The notes beneath the pieces were generated by a model. That model saw nothing but the letters and a program-made list of their open reading frames with translations. It was not told the DNA's origin and searched no databases. Shown one piece after another: positions 43,100 through 52,518 of a stretch of 64,000 bases of DNA (positions within the stretch are counted from its first letter, which is position 1; the number at the start of each line of letters is the position of its first letter). Where the stretch lies: NCBI GenBank assembly GCA_963707895.1, contig CAVPRS010000003.1, positions 62,001-126,000 on the forward strand. The letters are read 5' to 3'. Both the position numbers and the translations under genes were made by a program. The stretch is from Fodinibacter sp963707895. Its GTDB lineage: Bacteria > Actinomycetota > Actinomycetes > Actinomycetales > Dermatophilaceae.

Positions 43100-44271
43100 C
43101 AGGCGCGCTCCCCGAGCAGGATGCGCGGCAGCCGCGGGGCCATCCGGGTGACGATCTCGTAGTTGATCGTGCCGGCCGCCTCGGCCCAGTCCTGCGCCGA
43201 GGGCTCGCCGTCGGCGGCCCGGCCGAGTACGACGACCTCGTCTCCGGCCCCGCCCGTGAAGCCCGGCCCGAGGTCGACGACGAACTGGTCCATGCACACC
43301 CGGCCCGCCACCGGCAGGCGCCGGCCACCGACGAGCACCGGCCCCCGGCCCCCGGCGGACCTCGGGATGCCGTCGGCGTAGCCCATCGGCACCAGGCCCA
43401 GCACCGTGTCGCGGTCGGTGAAGTACTCGTGGCCGTAGCTGACCCCCTGACCGGCTCGAGCACGCTTGACGAGGGTGAGCCGCGCGGTCACCCGCATGGC
43501 CTCGCGCAGGCCGAAGTCGGCGGGGGTGCCGAGCTCGGGCACTGGGGACAGGCCGTAGACGGCCAGGCCGGGCCGCACCATGTCGAAGTGGGCCGCGGGG
43601 TTGGTCAGCGTCGCGGCGGAGTTCGCGAGGTGGCGCAGCGCCGGGCGCACGCCGGCCCGCTCGAGCTCGGCCACGGCCTCGACGAAGCGCGCCTCCTGGG
43701 CGCGCACGGTCGGGTGCTGCGGTGCATCGGCCCACGCGAAGTGCGACCACACGCCGGTCACCTCGATCGCGCCCTCGGCCTGCGCCCGCGCGACGCGCTG
43801 CACCATCTCGGACCAGTCGGTGAGGATGCCGCCACGCCCCAGACCGGTGTCGACCTTGACCTGCACGCGGGCCGGGCGGCCACGTTCGCGGGCGGCGGCG
43901 GTGACGGCATCGAGGGTCCAGCCGCTGCCGACGGTGACCTCGATGTCGGCGTCGATGGCCCCGCCGACGTCGGCTCCCGGTGGGAAGAGCCAGGTGAGCA
44001 GGGGTGCGGTCACGCCGGCCTTGCGCAGCTCGAGGGCCTCGGCGAGCTGGGCCACGCCGAGCCACGACGCGCCACCGTCGAGGGCCGCACGCGCCGACGG
44101 GACCAGCCCGTGGCCGTAGGCGTCGCCCTTGACGACCGCGAGCACCTGCGCGGACCCGGCCCGCCGGACCAGCTCGGCGACGTTGTCGCGGATCGCGTCG
44201 AGGTCGATGCTGACCCACGCGGACACGCCCGCGGTCGCGGGGACGGGGGCGGAGGCGGGCGGCGGGGTCAT
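43099..44271 (-). CDS. alr: Alanine racemase
   Basis: 390-aa PLP enzyme that makes D-alanine for peptidoglycan. PLP lysine in VVKGDAYGHG (near residue 47), catalytic tyrosine in GQGVSYGHEYFT (near residue 281), and RVCMDQFVVDLGP near 325. About 15 extra residues precede the barrel. The stop overlaps the hydrolase ATG (one base, T of the stop). It is 12 bp after the nnr gene in the same direction. Confidence 0.95.
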   Translation of the reverse strand: MTPPPASAPVPATAGVSAWVSIDLDAIRDNVAELVRRAGSAQVLAVVKGDAYGHGLVPSARAALDGGASWLGVAQLAEALELRKAGVTAPLLTWLFPPGADVGGAIDADIEVTVGSGWTLDAVTAAARERGRPARVQVKVDTGLGRGGILTDWSEMVQRVARAQAEGAIEVTGVWSHFAWADAPQHPTVRAQEARFVEAVAELERAGVRPALRHLANSAATLTNPAAHFDMVRPGLAVYGLSPVPELGTPADFGLREAMRVTARLTLVKRARAGQGVSYGHEYFTDRDTVLGLVPMGYADGIPRSAGGRGPVLVGGRRLPVAGRVCMDQFVVDLGPGFTGGAGDEVVVLGRAADGEPSAQDWAEAAGTINYEIVTRMAPRLPRILLGERA

Positions 44272-44283
44272 GGGCTGAGAAGT

Positions 44284-45756
44284 CTAGGACGCCGGGGTGC
44301 GCCCGCGGCCCAGGAGGTGTGCGACGGCCGCCGGGATGCCGTGCGCCACCGCGAGCGCCCGCACCGGCCCGCCGGGGTTCGCCCGGTCGGCCGCGACACC
44401 GTGCACCAGGGCACCCAGGGCGCCCGCGAGGTCGGCGGGCAGGCCCGCAGCGAGGAGGGCGCCGAGCAGGCCGGAGAGCACGTCGCCGGAACCGGCGGTG
44501 GCCAGCCAGGCGGGCGCGTCGGACTGGGACCACACGGTGGCACCCTCACCCGGCGGGACGACGAGGGTGGTCGCACCCTTGAGGAGCACCGTGGCCCCGG
44601 TGAGCCCGCTGAGCACTCGGGCGTGGGCCAGCGGCCGTGCCTCGACGTCCTCTCGGGTGACCTCGTCGGGGCCCAACCGGGTGAGCAGCCGGGCACACTC
44701 GCCGGCGTGCGGGGTGAGGAGGGTGACGGCATCCGCCCTGGCGGCAAGCACGTCGGCGTCGAGCAGGTCGAGGCCGCCGGCGTCGACGACGACCGGTTCG
44801 TCGCCGGCCAGGGCCGCGCGGGCGGCGTCGAGCTGGGCCTTGGCACCCGCGGCGCGTGACGCGGTGTCGAGTCCCGGGCCGACGAGCCAGGCCTGCACCC
44901 GCCCGGCGCCGTGCACCGCCTCGGGCACCGCAGCCCTGACGAGAGACGTGGGGGTCGGGGTGCCGACGTAGCGCACCATGCCGCATCCTGCCTCGACCGC
45001 GGAGGTCACGCTGAGCACCGCTGCGCCGGTGTAGGACTCGCCACCCGCGATGATGCCGAGCACCCCGCGCGAGTACTTGTCGTCGGAGGGCGCAGGCACC
45101 GGCCAGCACGCGGCGACGTCGTCGTGGTCGAGGCGGCGCACCGCCGGCTCGGTGTCGAGCTCGAGGCCGATGTCGACGACGGTGAGCAGCCCGCAGGCCT
45201 GCTCCGTGGGCGGCAGCAGGTGCACCGGCTTCGCGACGGAGAAGGTGACGGTCTCGTCGGCGAAGACGCCGTCGGGGTCGAGCTCGCCGCCCATCGGGTC
45301 CTGCCCGGAGGGGAGGTCGACCGCGATGACGTGGGCCGACTCGGAGAGCGCGGCGAGCCAGCCGACCGCCCACTCGGGCAGCCCCGGCCGCGCACCGATG
45401 CCCAGGATGCCGTCGAGCACGACGTCGGCCTCTCCCAGCCCGCTCGGGTCGGTGGTGAGCACGACGCCGGCCGCCTCGGCAGCCGCCCGGGCACCCTCGT
45501 GGACGTGGTCGTGGTGCACGGCGACGGCGTTCCAGCCGGCCTCGGCGAGGCGGGCCACGGCGTACAGCGCGTCGGCTCCGTTGTTCCCCGGTCCGACCAG
45601 CGCGGCGACGGCCTCGCCGTCGCACTCCTCGAGCCGGGCGGCGGCGACGCCCGCCAGGCCCTCGACCGCCCGGGCCATCAGCTCACCCTCGTCGAGCGTG
45701 GCCATCAGCGCGGCCTCGGCCGCGTAGACGGCATCGGTCGACCAGGCCTGGATCAT
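44284..45756 (-). CDS. nnr: Bifunctional NAD(P)H-hydrate epimerase/ADP-dependent dehydratase
   Basis: 490-aa repair enzyme for damaged (hydrated) NADH and NADPH. N-terminal YjeF_N epimerase (about residues 1-210): ALVGPGNNGADALYAVARL and ADVVLDGILGIGAR, then VIAVDLPSGQDPMGG. C-terminal ribokinase-fold dehydratase (about 215-490) with GILGIIAGGESYTGAA, LLTPHAGECARLL and the ATP-site ATAGSGDVLSGLLGALLA. It overlaps the acpS stop (ATGA). Placement between alr and acpS matches the mycobacterial order. Confidence 0.94.
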   Translation of the reverse strand: MIQAWSTDAVYAAEAALMATLDEGELMARAVEGLAGVAAARLEECDGEAVAALVGPGNNGADALYAVARLAEAGWNAVAVHHDHVHEGARAAAEAAGVVLTTDPSGLGEADVVLDGILGIGARPGLPEWAVGWLAALSESAHVIAVDLPSGQDPMGGELDPDGVFADETVTFSVAKPVHLLPPTEQACGLLTVVDIGLELDTEPAVRRLDHDDVAACWPVPAPSDDKYSRGVLGIIAGGESYTGAAVLSVTSAVEAGCGMVRYVGTPTPTSLVRAAVPEAVHGAGRVQAWLVGPGLDTASRAAGAKAQLDAARAALAGDEPVVVDAGGLDLLDADVLAARADAVTLLTPHAGECARLLTRLGPDEVTREDVEARPLAHARVLSGLTGATVLLKGATTLVVPPGEGATVWSQSDAPAWLATAGSGDVLSGLLGALLAAGLPADLAGALGALVHGVAADRANPGGPVRALAVAHGIPAAVAHLLGRGRTPAS

Positions 45757-46112
45757 CGGTCGGGTCCCTCGGCGACGACGACGGCCGACGCGATGCCGGC
45801 GTCGTGGGACAGGGACAGGTGCAGCGAGGTGATGCCGAGGGCCTCGACCCGCGCCTGCACGGTGCCGCGGACCTCGAGGTGCGGACGGCCGTCGGCGCCT
45901 CGGTGCACCTCGGCGTCGTGCCAGTGCATGCCGCTGGGGGCCCCGAGCGCCTTGGCGACGGCCTCCTTCGCCGCGAACCGGGCCGCCAGCGAGTTGAGCG
46001 GGAGGTCGCGCTCGCCCGTCGTGAAGAGGCGCTCGCGCAGGGCGGGCGTGCGCTCCAGGGTCGCGCCGAAGCGTGCGACGTCGACGACGTCGATCCCGAC
46101 CCCGAGGATCAC
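45753..46112 (-). CDS. acpS: Holo-[acyl-carrier-protein] synthase AcpS
   Basis: 119-aa phosphopantetheinyl transferase that activates ACP from CoA. GVGIDVVDVARFG at the N-terminus contains the Mg-binding Asp, and LAARFAAKEAVAKALGA contains the second metal-binding Glu; the C-terminal HLSLSHDAGIASAVVVAEG is typical. GTG start at 46112. It lies between glmS (22 bp upstream) and nnr. Confidence 0.95.
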   Translation of the reverse strand: MILGVGIDVVDVARFGATLERTPALRERLFTTGERDLPLNSLAARFAAKEAVAKALGAPSGMHWHDAEVHRGADGRPHLEVRGTVQARVEALGITSLHLSLSHDAGIASAVVVAEGPDR

Positions 46113-46134
46113 CGGGCCACCACGGTCGAGCGCG

Positions 46135-47994
46135 TCACTCGACGGTCACCGACTTGGCCAGGTTGCGGGGCTGGTCGACGTCGAGGCCCTTGGCGGTGGA
46201 CAGGTGCAGCGCGAAGACCTGCAGCGGCACCACGGCCAGCAGCGGCGCGAGCATCGGGGCGCACTGCGGGATCCGGATGACCTCGTTGGCGAACGCCTCG
46301 ACGTCGTCGTCGCCGTCGTGCGCGATGACGATCGTGCGCGCCCCCCGGGCCCGGATCTCCTGGATGTTGGAGACGACCTTCTTGTGCAGCTCGTGCGGGG
46401 TGTCGGGGCTCGGCACCACGATGAACACCGGCTGGCCGGCGTCGATGAGCGCGATCGGACCGTGCTTGAGCTCGCCGGCCGCGAAGCCCTCCGCGTGGAT
46501 GTAGGCCAGCTCCTTGAGCTTCAGGGCCCCCTCCATCGCGACGGGGTAGCCGACGTTGCGGCCGAGGAAGAGCACCGAGCGGGTGTCGGCCATGAAGTGC
46601 GCCATCTCGACCACGCGGTCCATCCGGCCCAGCAGGTCCTCGATCTTCGCCGGGATCTCCTGCAGCTCTGCCATCACGGCCTTGGCGTCGTCGGCGTAGG
46701 TCTCGCCGCGCAGCTGCGCGAGGTAGAGGCCGAGGATGTAGCAGGCGGTGATCTGGGCGAGGAACGCCTTGGTCGACGCCACCGCGATCTCGGGGCCGGC
46801 GTGGGTGTAGAGCACGGCGTCCGACTCGCGAGGGATGGTCGAGCCGTGGGTGTTGCAGATCGACAGGGTCATCGCGCCCAGCTCGGCGGCGTGCTTGACC
46901 GCCATCAGGGTGTCCATGGTCTCGCCGGACTGGCTGATCGACACCACGAGCGTGCGCGCGTCGACGATCGGGTCGCAGTAGCGGAACTCGTGGGCGAGGC
47001 TGACCTCGACCGGGATCCGGGTCCAGTGCTCGATCGCGTACTTCGCGACCATGCCGGCGTAGGCGGCGGTGCCGCAGGCGACGATGGTGATGCGTTCGAC
47101 GGCGCGCAGCTGCTCCTCGCTGATCCGCACCTCGTCGAGCACGAGCCGCCCGGAGTCGTCGGTGCGCCCGAGGAGGGTGTCGGCCACGGCGTGCGGCTGG
47201 TCGTTGATCTCCTTCTCCATGAACGTGGCGTAGCCGCCCTTCTCGGCGGCGGCGGCGTCCCAGGTGACCTCGTAGGCCTTGCCGTCGCTCGGGGTGCCGT
47301 CGAAGTTGATGACCGCGTAGCCGTCGGGGGTGATCGTGACGATCTGGTCCTGGCCGAGCTCGAGCGCGTGCCGGGTGTGGCCGATGAACGCCGCCACGTC
47401 GCTGCCGAGGAAGTTCTCGCCGTCACCGAGACCCACGACGAGCGGGCTGTTGCGGCGGGCCCCCACGACGACGCCGGGGCTGTCGGCGTGCACCGCGAGC
47501 AGGGTGAAGGCTCCCTCGAGCCGCTGCACGACGTTGAGCATGGCCACGGTGAGGTCGCCCACCCGGTCGTACTCGCGCCCGACGAGCTTGGCGGCGACCT
47601 CGGTGTCGGTCTCGGAGCGGAACTCGACGCCCTCGGCCACGAGCTCCTTCTTGAGGGCGTGGAAGTTCTCGATGATCCCGTTGTGGATCAGGGCGAGGCG
47701 GTCGTGGTCGCCGCCCCGGTGCGGGTGGGCGTTGCCGTCGGTGGGCCCACCGTGCGTGGCCCAGCGGGTGTGCCCGATGCCGGTGCGCGACGGCGCGAGC
47801 GGGTGAGCCTCGAGGGCCGAGCGGAGGTTCTCGAGCTTGCCGGCCCGCTTCTCCGACGTGATGCCGGCATCGGTGACCAGGGCGACGCCTGCCGAGTCGT
47901 AGCCGCGGTACTCGAGGCGCGACAGGCCCTCCATCACGACCTCGAGGGCGGTGTCATCCATGGATCGGCCGACGTAGCCCACGATTCCGCACAT
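46135..47994 (-). CDS. glmS: Glutamine-fructose-6-phosphate transaminase (isomerising)
   Basis: 619-aa GlmS that makes glucosamine-6-phosphate, the entry to peptidoglycan sugars (and to the mycothiol GlcN moiety). N-terminal nucleophile Cys2 in MCGIVGYVG, glutaminase GHTRWATHGGPTDGNAHPH. Two SIS domains with VACGTAAYAGMVAKYAIEHW and LGRNVGYPVAMEGALKLKEL. The C-terminal PRNLAKSVTVE is the isomerase lid. First gene of the leftward string leading to tsaD; no glmS ribozyme is seen in its short leader. Confidence 0.97.
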   Translation of the reverse strand: MCGIVGYVGRSMDDTALEVVMEGLSRLEYRGYDSAGVALVTDAGITSEKRAGKLENLRSALEAHPLAPSRTGIGHTRWATHGGPTDGNAHPHRGGDHDRLALIHNGIIENFHALKKELVAEGVEFRSETDTEVAAKLVGREYDRVGDLTVAMLNVVQRLEGAFTLLAVHADSPGVVVGARRNSPLVVGLGDGENFLGSDVAAFIGHTRHALELGQDQIVTITPDGYAVINFDGTPSDGKAYEVTWDAAAAEKGGYATFMEKEINDQPHAVADTLLGRTDDSGRLVLDEVRISEEQLRAVERITIVACGTAAYAGMVAKYAIEHWTRIPVEVSLAHEFRYCDPIVDARTLVVSISQSGETMDTLMAVKHAAELGAMTLSICNTHGSTIPRESDAVLYTHAGPEIAVASTKAFLAQITACYILGLYLAQLRGETYADDAKAVMAELQEIPAKIEDLLGRMDRVVEMAHFMADTRSVLFLGRNVGYPVAMEGALKLKELAYIHAEGFAAGELKHGPIALIDAGQPVFIVVPSPDTPHELHKKVVSNIQEIRARGARTIVIAHDGDDDVEAFANEVIRIPQCAPMLAPLLAVVPLQVFALHLSTAKGLDVDQPRNLAKSVTVE

Positions 47995-48074
47995 GGGACC
48001 AGCCTAGTTGCGAACCCGTTCCGCATCCGAGCGGCCCCGCCCACCAGCGGGTGCGCGTCGCGGCATACGCAACA

Positions 48075-49042
48075 ATGGCGCGCGTGAGCGCCACGGAGGA
48101 GCGACGGGTGCTGCCGACCCCCTACGTCGACCTCGACCGCGGGGCCTGGTCGCGGCTGCGCGAGAACCACCCGATGAGCCTGGAGCAGGGCGACCTGGCC
48201 CGGCTGCGCGGCCTCGGCGAGCGCCTGGACCTCAACGAGGTCGAGGAGGTCTACCTGCCGCTGTCCCGGCTGCTGCACTTCTACGTCGAGGCCACCCACG
48301 GGCTGCGCCTCGCGACGAGCGAGTTCCTGGGCGAGCGCCCCACGCGGGTGCCGTTCGTCGTCGGGGTGGCCGGCTCGGTGGCGGTCGGCAAGTCGACCAC
48401 GGCGCGCATCCTCAAGGAGCTGATGAGCCGCTGGCCCCAGACGCCGCGCGTCGAGCTGGTCACCACCGACGGCTTCCTGCACTCCAACGCCGAGCTCGAG
48501 CGCCGAGGACTGTTGCAGCGCAAGGGCTTTCCCGAGTCGTACGACCGTCGTGCGCTGATGACCTTCATCGCCGCCGTGAAGTCGGGCGTGCCGTTCGTCG
48601 AGGCACCGCAGTACTCGCACCTCACCTACGACGTGCTGCCCGGCACCACTCGGGTGAGCCGGCCCGACGTGCTCATCGTGGAGGGGCTCAACGTGCTGCA
48701 GCCGCCGGCGTGCGCGGCCCGACGGCTCGAGCACCGGGGCCATCTCGGACTACTTCGACTTCTCGGTCTACGTCGACGCGCCGGTCGAGGAGATCCGCAC
48801 CTGGTACGTCGAGCGCTTCCTGCGGCTGCGCGAGACGGCGTTCGCCGACCCGCAGTCGTACTTCCACCGGTACGCGGGACTCAGTGACGCAGGAGGCGCG
48901 GGCGACCGCGCTGGCCATCTGGGAGCGGATCAACGAGCCCAACCTCATCGAGAACGTGCTGCCCACCAGGGACCGGGCGACGCTCGTGCTCACCAAGGGA
49001 CCCGACCACGCGGTGACCGGGATCCGGCTGCGCAAGATCTGA
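48075..49042 (+). pseudogene. coaA: Pantothenate kinase CoaA (type I), broken by two +1 frameshifts
   Basis: Pantothenate kinase, first step of CoA synthesis. Walker A GVAGSVAVGKSTTARIL near residue 100 and LVTTDGFLHSNAELERRGLL are intact. The frame then breaks near 48701-48720 (after VEGLNVLQP) and again near 48880-48895 (after FHRYAGLSD). Reading across gives DYFDFSVYVDAPVEEIRTWY and then EARATALAIWERINEPNL to the end. The total length (968 nt) is two bases over a whole number of codons. CoaA type I is usually the only pantothenate kinase and essential in this group, so sequencing indels are the likely reason. GTG 48084 is an alternative start. It is divergent from glmS. Confidence 0.85.
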
Positions 49043-49101
49043 GTCCCCGCCCGCCGACCGCCGTCACAGGCACCGGCACCGGCACCGACGGCGGATGCCG
49101 G

Positions 49102-49839
49102 TCAGTACCAGTGCGGGGAGCGCGCGTCCCACTGGTTGAGGGCGTTGCACGGCGTTCCGTAGGAGCGCTTGATGTAGTCGAGCCCCCACTTGATCTGGGT
49201 GACCGGGTTGGTGCGCCAGTCGGAGGCCACGGTCGCCATCTTGCTGCCGGGCAGCGACTGCGGGATGCCGTAGGCACCCGACGACGCGTTCGCGGCCTTG
49301 TAGTTCCAGCCGCTCTCACCGATCCAGAGCCGCTCGAGGCAGGGCCACTGGCCCTGGCCGAAGCCGTAGTCGGGCATCAGCATCCGCGCGGCGGCCTTGG
49401 GATCCTGCTGCGCGTTGGCGATGATCCGCTTGCGCGCGGCGGCGGCGGCGGCCTTCTCGGCGGCCGCCTTGCGGGCCTTGGCGATCGCCTCGGCCTTCGC
49501 CTTCTCGCGCTGGGCACTGCGCGCTGCTTCGACCGAGCGCTGCGCGTTGGCGCCGCTGCGGTCGGCGGCGACGCGCACGGCATCCGCCTGCTCGGTCTTC
49601 ATCTGCTCGGTGGACGCGGACGAGGTCAGCCCGTCGACCGCGAAGGTGAGCGTCTCGGCGCTCGCGGTACCCCCGGTCATGGAGGCGGCCACAGCGGCGG
49701 AGGTGATGACGGCGGCGGCGACACCGGTCGCGAGCACCGGGCGGCCCAGCGAGCTGCCGGTCGACCGGGCCGCGTGGGCAGCACCGGCACGCCGCGTGGC
49801 GGCATGACGGGGTGCGTGGCGCGGAGCATGACGAGCCAT
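49102..49839 (-). CDS. Secreted lytic-transglycosylase-like (SLT/Rpf-like) protein
   Basis: 245-aa secreted protein. A long N-terminal signal anchor (about residues 33-62, LATGVAAAVITSAAVAASMT) is followed by an Ala/Lys/Arg/Glu-rich coiled coil (residues about 80-145) and a C-terminal domain with WPCLERLWIGESGWNYKAAN, where the Glu of ESGW is the expected catalytic acid. SSGAYGIPQSLPGSKMA and TQIKWGLDYIKRSYGTPCNA finish the lysozyme-like fold. It probably trims peptidoglycan. It is immediately downstream of phoH in the same direction, a pairing found in other actinobacteria. Confidence 0.85.
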   Translation of the reverse strand: MARHAPRHAPRHAATRRAGAAHAARSTGSSLGRPVLATGVAAAVITSAAVAASMTGGTASAETLTFAVDGLTSSASTEQMKTEQADAVRVAADRSGANAQRSVEAARSAQREKAKAEAIAKARKAAAEKAAAAAARKRIIANAQQDPKAAARMLMPDYGFGQGQWPCLERLWIGESGWNYKAANASSGAYGIPQSLPGSKMATVASDWRTNPVTQIKWGLDYIKRSYGTPCNALNQWDARSPHWY

Positions 49840-49993
49840 GGGCAGGCAGGGGACCTTCCGGGGTGTTCAGGAGCAGGGTGAAGCCAAGGGGGACGGCCCC
49901 GGGCGTTACCGAATTGAGACCTTACTTTAGGTGATCACGCGGACGACGCGAAATCGACGCCTGAGTTCTGGCTCAGGTTCGCCTCCCGGACAC

Positions 49994-51331
49994 CTAGACC
50001 TCGATGCCCTCGAGGAGGTCGGTGACCAGGGCCGCGATCGGGCTGCGCTCGCTGCGGGTGAGGGTGACGTGTGCGAAGAGGGGGTGCCCCTTGAGCGCCT
50101 CGACGACCGCCACGACACCGTCGTGCCGGCCGACCCGCAGGTTGTCGCGCTGGGCGACGTCGTGCGTGAGCACGACCCGGGAGTTCTGCCCGATCCGCGA
50201 CAGGACGGTGAGCAGGACGTTGCGCTCCAGGCTCTGGGCCTCGTCGACGATGACGAAAGCGTCGTGCAGGGAACGGCCACGGATGTGGGTCAGGGGCAGC
50301 ACCTCGAGCATGCCGCGGTCGAGGATCTCCTCGACGACCTCGCGGGAGACCAGGGCCGAGAGGGTGTCGAAGACGGCCTGGCCCCAGGGGTTCATCTTCT
50401 CGGAGGCGTCGCCGGGCAGGTAGCCGAGCTCCTGACCACCGACGGCGTACAACGGGCGGAAGACGACGACCTTGCGCTGCTGGCGGCGCTCCATGACGGC
50501 CTCGATGCCGGCGCACAGCGCGAGTGCGGACTTGCCGGTGCCGGCGCGGCCACCGAGGCTGATGATGCCGATGTCGGGGTCCATCAGGAGGTCGAGCGCG
50601 ATGCGCTGCTCGGCGCTTCGGCCGTGCAGGCCGAACGCGTCGCGGTCGCCGCGCACGAGGCGCACCTGCTTGTCGGCGCCGACCCGGCCCAGCCCCGAGC
50701 CGCGCGGCGAGCTGAGCACCAGCCCGGTGTGACAGGGGAACTCGGCGGCCTCGACGCTCTCGAGGCGGCCGTACTCGTAGAGGTGGTCCATCTCCTCGAC
50801 GGTGACGTCGAGCTCGGCCATGCCGGTCCAGCCGGACTCGACGGCGAGCTCGGCGCGGTACTCCTCGGCCTCGAGCCCGCAGGCCGAGGCCTTGACCCGC
50901 ATCGGAAGGTCCTTGCTCACGATCGTGACGATGCGGCCCTCGTTGGCGAGGTTGCGGGCCACGGCGAGGATGCGGGTGTCGTTGTCGCCGAGCCGGAAGC
51001 CGGCCGGCAGCGACGTGGGGTCGGTGTGGTTGAGCTCGACCCGCAGGGTGCCCCCCTCGTCACCGATCGGCACCGGGGCGTCGAGCCGGCCCGCCGAGAT
51101 GCGCAGGTCGTCGAGCATCCGCAGGGCGACGCGGGCGAAGTAGCCCAGCTCGGGGTGGTGCCGCTTGGCCTCCAGCTCGGTCACCACCACGACGGGCAGG
51201 ACCACCTCGTGCTCCTTGAACCGGGTGATCGCCCGCGGGTCCGAGAGCAGCACGGAGGTGTCGAGCACGTAGGTGCGACGCGGCTCCTTCCCAGGTCGTG
51301 CTGCGGTTTCCGGTCGCGTGCTCGAAGCCAT
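49994..51331 (-). CDS. phoH2: PhoH2-type PIN-PhoH RNase/helicase
   Basis: 445-aa fusion: an N-terminal PIN ribonuclease domain (about residues 15-150, TYVLDTSVLLSDPRAI with the first catalytic Asp) and a C-terminal PhoH ATPase (about 215-445) with Walker A GGRAGTGKSALAL and VIVDEAQSLERN as Walker B. M. tuberculosis PhoH2 is a sequence-specific RNA helicase and RNase linked to a small VapB-like gene; no such small gene is evident here. ATG 51331 with AGGAG 9 bases upstream. Syntenic with the mycobacterial coaA/uppS region. Confidence 0.92.
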   Translation of the reverse strand: MASSTRPETAARPGKEPRRTYVLDTSVLLSDPRAITRFKEHEVVLPVVVVTELEAKRHHPELGYFARVALRMLDDLRISAGRLDAPVPIGDEGGTLRVELNHTDPTSLPAGFRLGDNDTRILAVARNLANEGRIVTIVSKDLPMRVKASACGLEAEEYRAELAVESGWTGMAELDVTVEEMDHLYEYGRLESVEAAEFPCHTGLVLSSPRGSGLGRVGADKQVRLVRGDRDAFGLHGRSAEQRIALDLLMDPDIGIISLGGRAGTGKSALALCAGIEAVMERRQQRKVVVFRPLYAVGGQELGYLPGDASEKMNPWGQAVFDTLSALVSREVVEEILDRGMLEVLPLTHIRGRSLHDAFVIVDEAQSLERNVLLTVLSRIGQNSRVVLTHDVAQRDNLRVGRHDGVVAVVEALKGHPLFAHVTLTRSERSPIAALVTDLLEGIEV

Positions 51332-51535
51332 GGCCACTCCTGAGGAAGGGAGAGATGAGGTGCGTGACATCGACGCTACGACTCCCCCGGACGCGGGGGC
51401 CGCAGGCTCCATAGGCGTGTCGGGACCGATCGTTTTTCGGCCGTTCGGCCGACCTCACGCCCGCCGCTGGGGCTGCTGTGACGGGTGTGACGGGTGGGGT
51501 CCACAGGCCACCGCGGCAGCGCTCGGGACCGCCCG

Positions 51536-52297
51536 TCAGGACCCGAAGCGGCGGTTGCGCTCGCCGAAGGCGCGCAGCGCGCGCAGGAAGTCGACCTTGC
51601 GGAAGTCGGGCCAGTAGGCCTCGCAGAAGTAGAACTCGCTGTGGGCGCTCTGCCAGAGCAGGAAGCCCCCGAGCCGCTGCTCCCCCGACGTGCGGATGAC
51701 GAGGTCGGGGTCGGGCTGGCCCTTGGTGTAGAGGTGCTCGGCGATGTGCTCGACGTCGATCACCTCGGCGAGCTCCTCGATGCTCGTACCCCGGGTCGCC
51801 TGCTCCTGGAGCAGCGAGCGCACCGCGTCGGCGATCTCGCGGCGACCGCCGTAGCCGACGGCGACGTTGACGAGCATCCCGTCGACGTCGCGGGTGCGGT
51901 CCTCGGCACCCTTGAGCCGGGCGGCCGTCTTCGAGGGCAGCAGGTCGAGGGCCCCGACCGGGTGCAGCCGCCACCGGTGCGTGGCGGCCAGCGAGTCGAC
52001 GGCCGTCTCGATGATGCGCAGCAGCGGGCGCAGCTCCTTCTCGGGGCGGTTGAGGTTGTCGGTCGACAGCAGCCACAGGGTGACCACCTCGACGCCGGCC
52101 TCGTCGCACCACGCGAGCAGGTTCTCGATGTTGTCGGCGCCGGCCTGGTGCCCCTCGCTGGCGCCGGCACCGCGGGCCTTGGCCCACCTGCGGTTGCCGT
52201 CGAGCATGACCCCCACGTGGCGGGGGACGGAGGTGGGGTCGAGCTGCCGGGCGAGACGGCGGGCGTAGGCGGCATACAGGACGTCGCTCAGCCACAT
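51536..52297 (-). CDS. Cis-prenyltransferase (isoprenyl diphosphate synthase, UppS family)
   Basis: 253-aa cis-prenyltransferase. GVMLDGNRRWAKARG near residue 30 carries the catalytic Asp, GHQAGADNIENLLAWC follows, and the C-terminal DLVIRTSGEQRLGGFLLWQS with FYFCEAYWPDFRK completes the active site. It resembles Rv1086 (short-chain Z-FPP synthase) by neighbourhood, but chain length cannot be read from sequence. Two uppS-like genes are common in actinobacteria. ATG 52297. Divergent from hemolysin III. Confidence 0.92.
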   Translation of the reverse strand: MWLSDVLYAAYARRLARQLDPTSVPRHVGVMLDGNRRWAKARGAGASEGHQAGADNIENLLAWCDEAGVEVVTLWLLSTDNLNRPEKELRPLLRIIETAVDSLAATHRWRLHPVGALDLLPSKTAARLKGAEDRTRDVDGMLVNVAVGYGGRREIADAVRSLLQEQATRGTSIEELAEVIDVEHIAEHLYTKGQPDPDLVIRTSGEQRLGGFLLWQSAHSEFYFCEAYWPDFRKVDFLRALRAFGERNRRFGS

Positions 52298-52487
52298 GTG
52301 CCGTGTCCTCCCGCCTGCTCCGGAGCCGCCGGGCAGGTCCGCGCCGGCCAGCCCCACGCTACTCCCGCGCGCCGGCGCAGCGACCCGCACCCGACGCGTC
52401 GTGGCCGGGTGGATGCCGTGCCGCGGGTCGACGCGCAGGTGCGCCGGAGGGCCACAGTGACGGAGTCCTCATCGGCTCGACACCCAA

Positions 52488-52507
52488 AACCTACGCTCGC
52501 GTAGGTT
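52488..52507. promoter_or_regulatory. Perfect 8-bp inverted repeat in the hemolysin III promoter region
   Basis: AACCTACG-CTCG-CGTAGGTT, an 8-4-8 dyad 12 bp before the ATG, in a locally AT-richer patch. Its size and symmetry suit a TetR-type operator. It may also act as a small hairpin in the leader. The regulator is not identified. Confidence 0.45.
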
Positions 52508-52518
52508 ACGCTCGGGCG

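Noticed and set aside
47995..48074. glmS ribozyme/riboswitch
   Set aside because: The leader is under 80 bp and shares its sequence with the divergent coaA start; no ribozyme fold can be drawn.
44911..48087. Second >1000-codon open frame opposite nnr, acpS and glmS
   Set aside because: The same artefact: antisense to strongly conserved genes and dominated by Val/Asp/Arg/Glu/Leu without any domain pattern.
49840..49993. c-di-AMP (ydaO-type) riboswitch upstream of the transglycosylase gene
   Set aside because: Rpf/SLT genes of actinobacteria often have one, but the conserved core motifs I know are not visible in this 150-bp leader.
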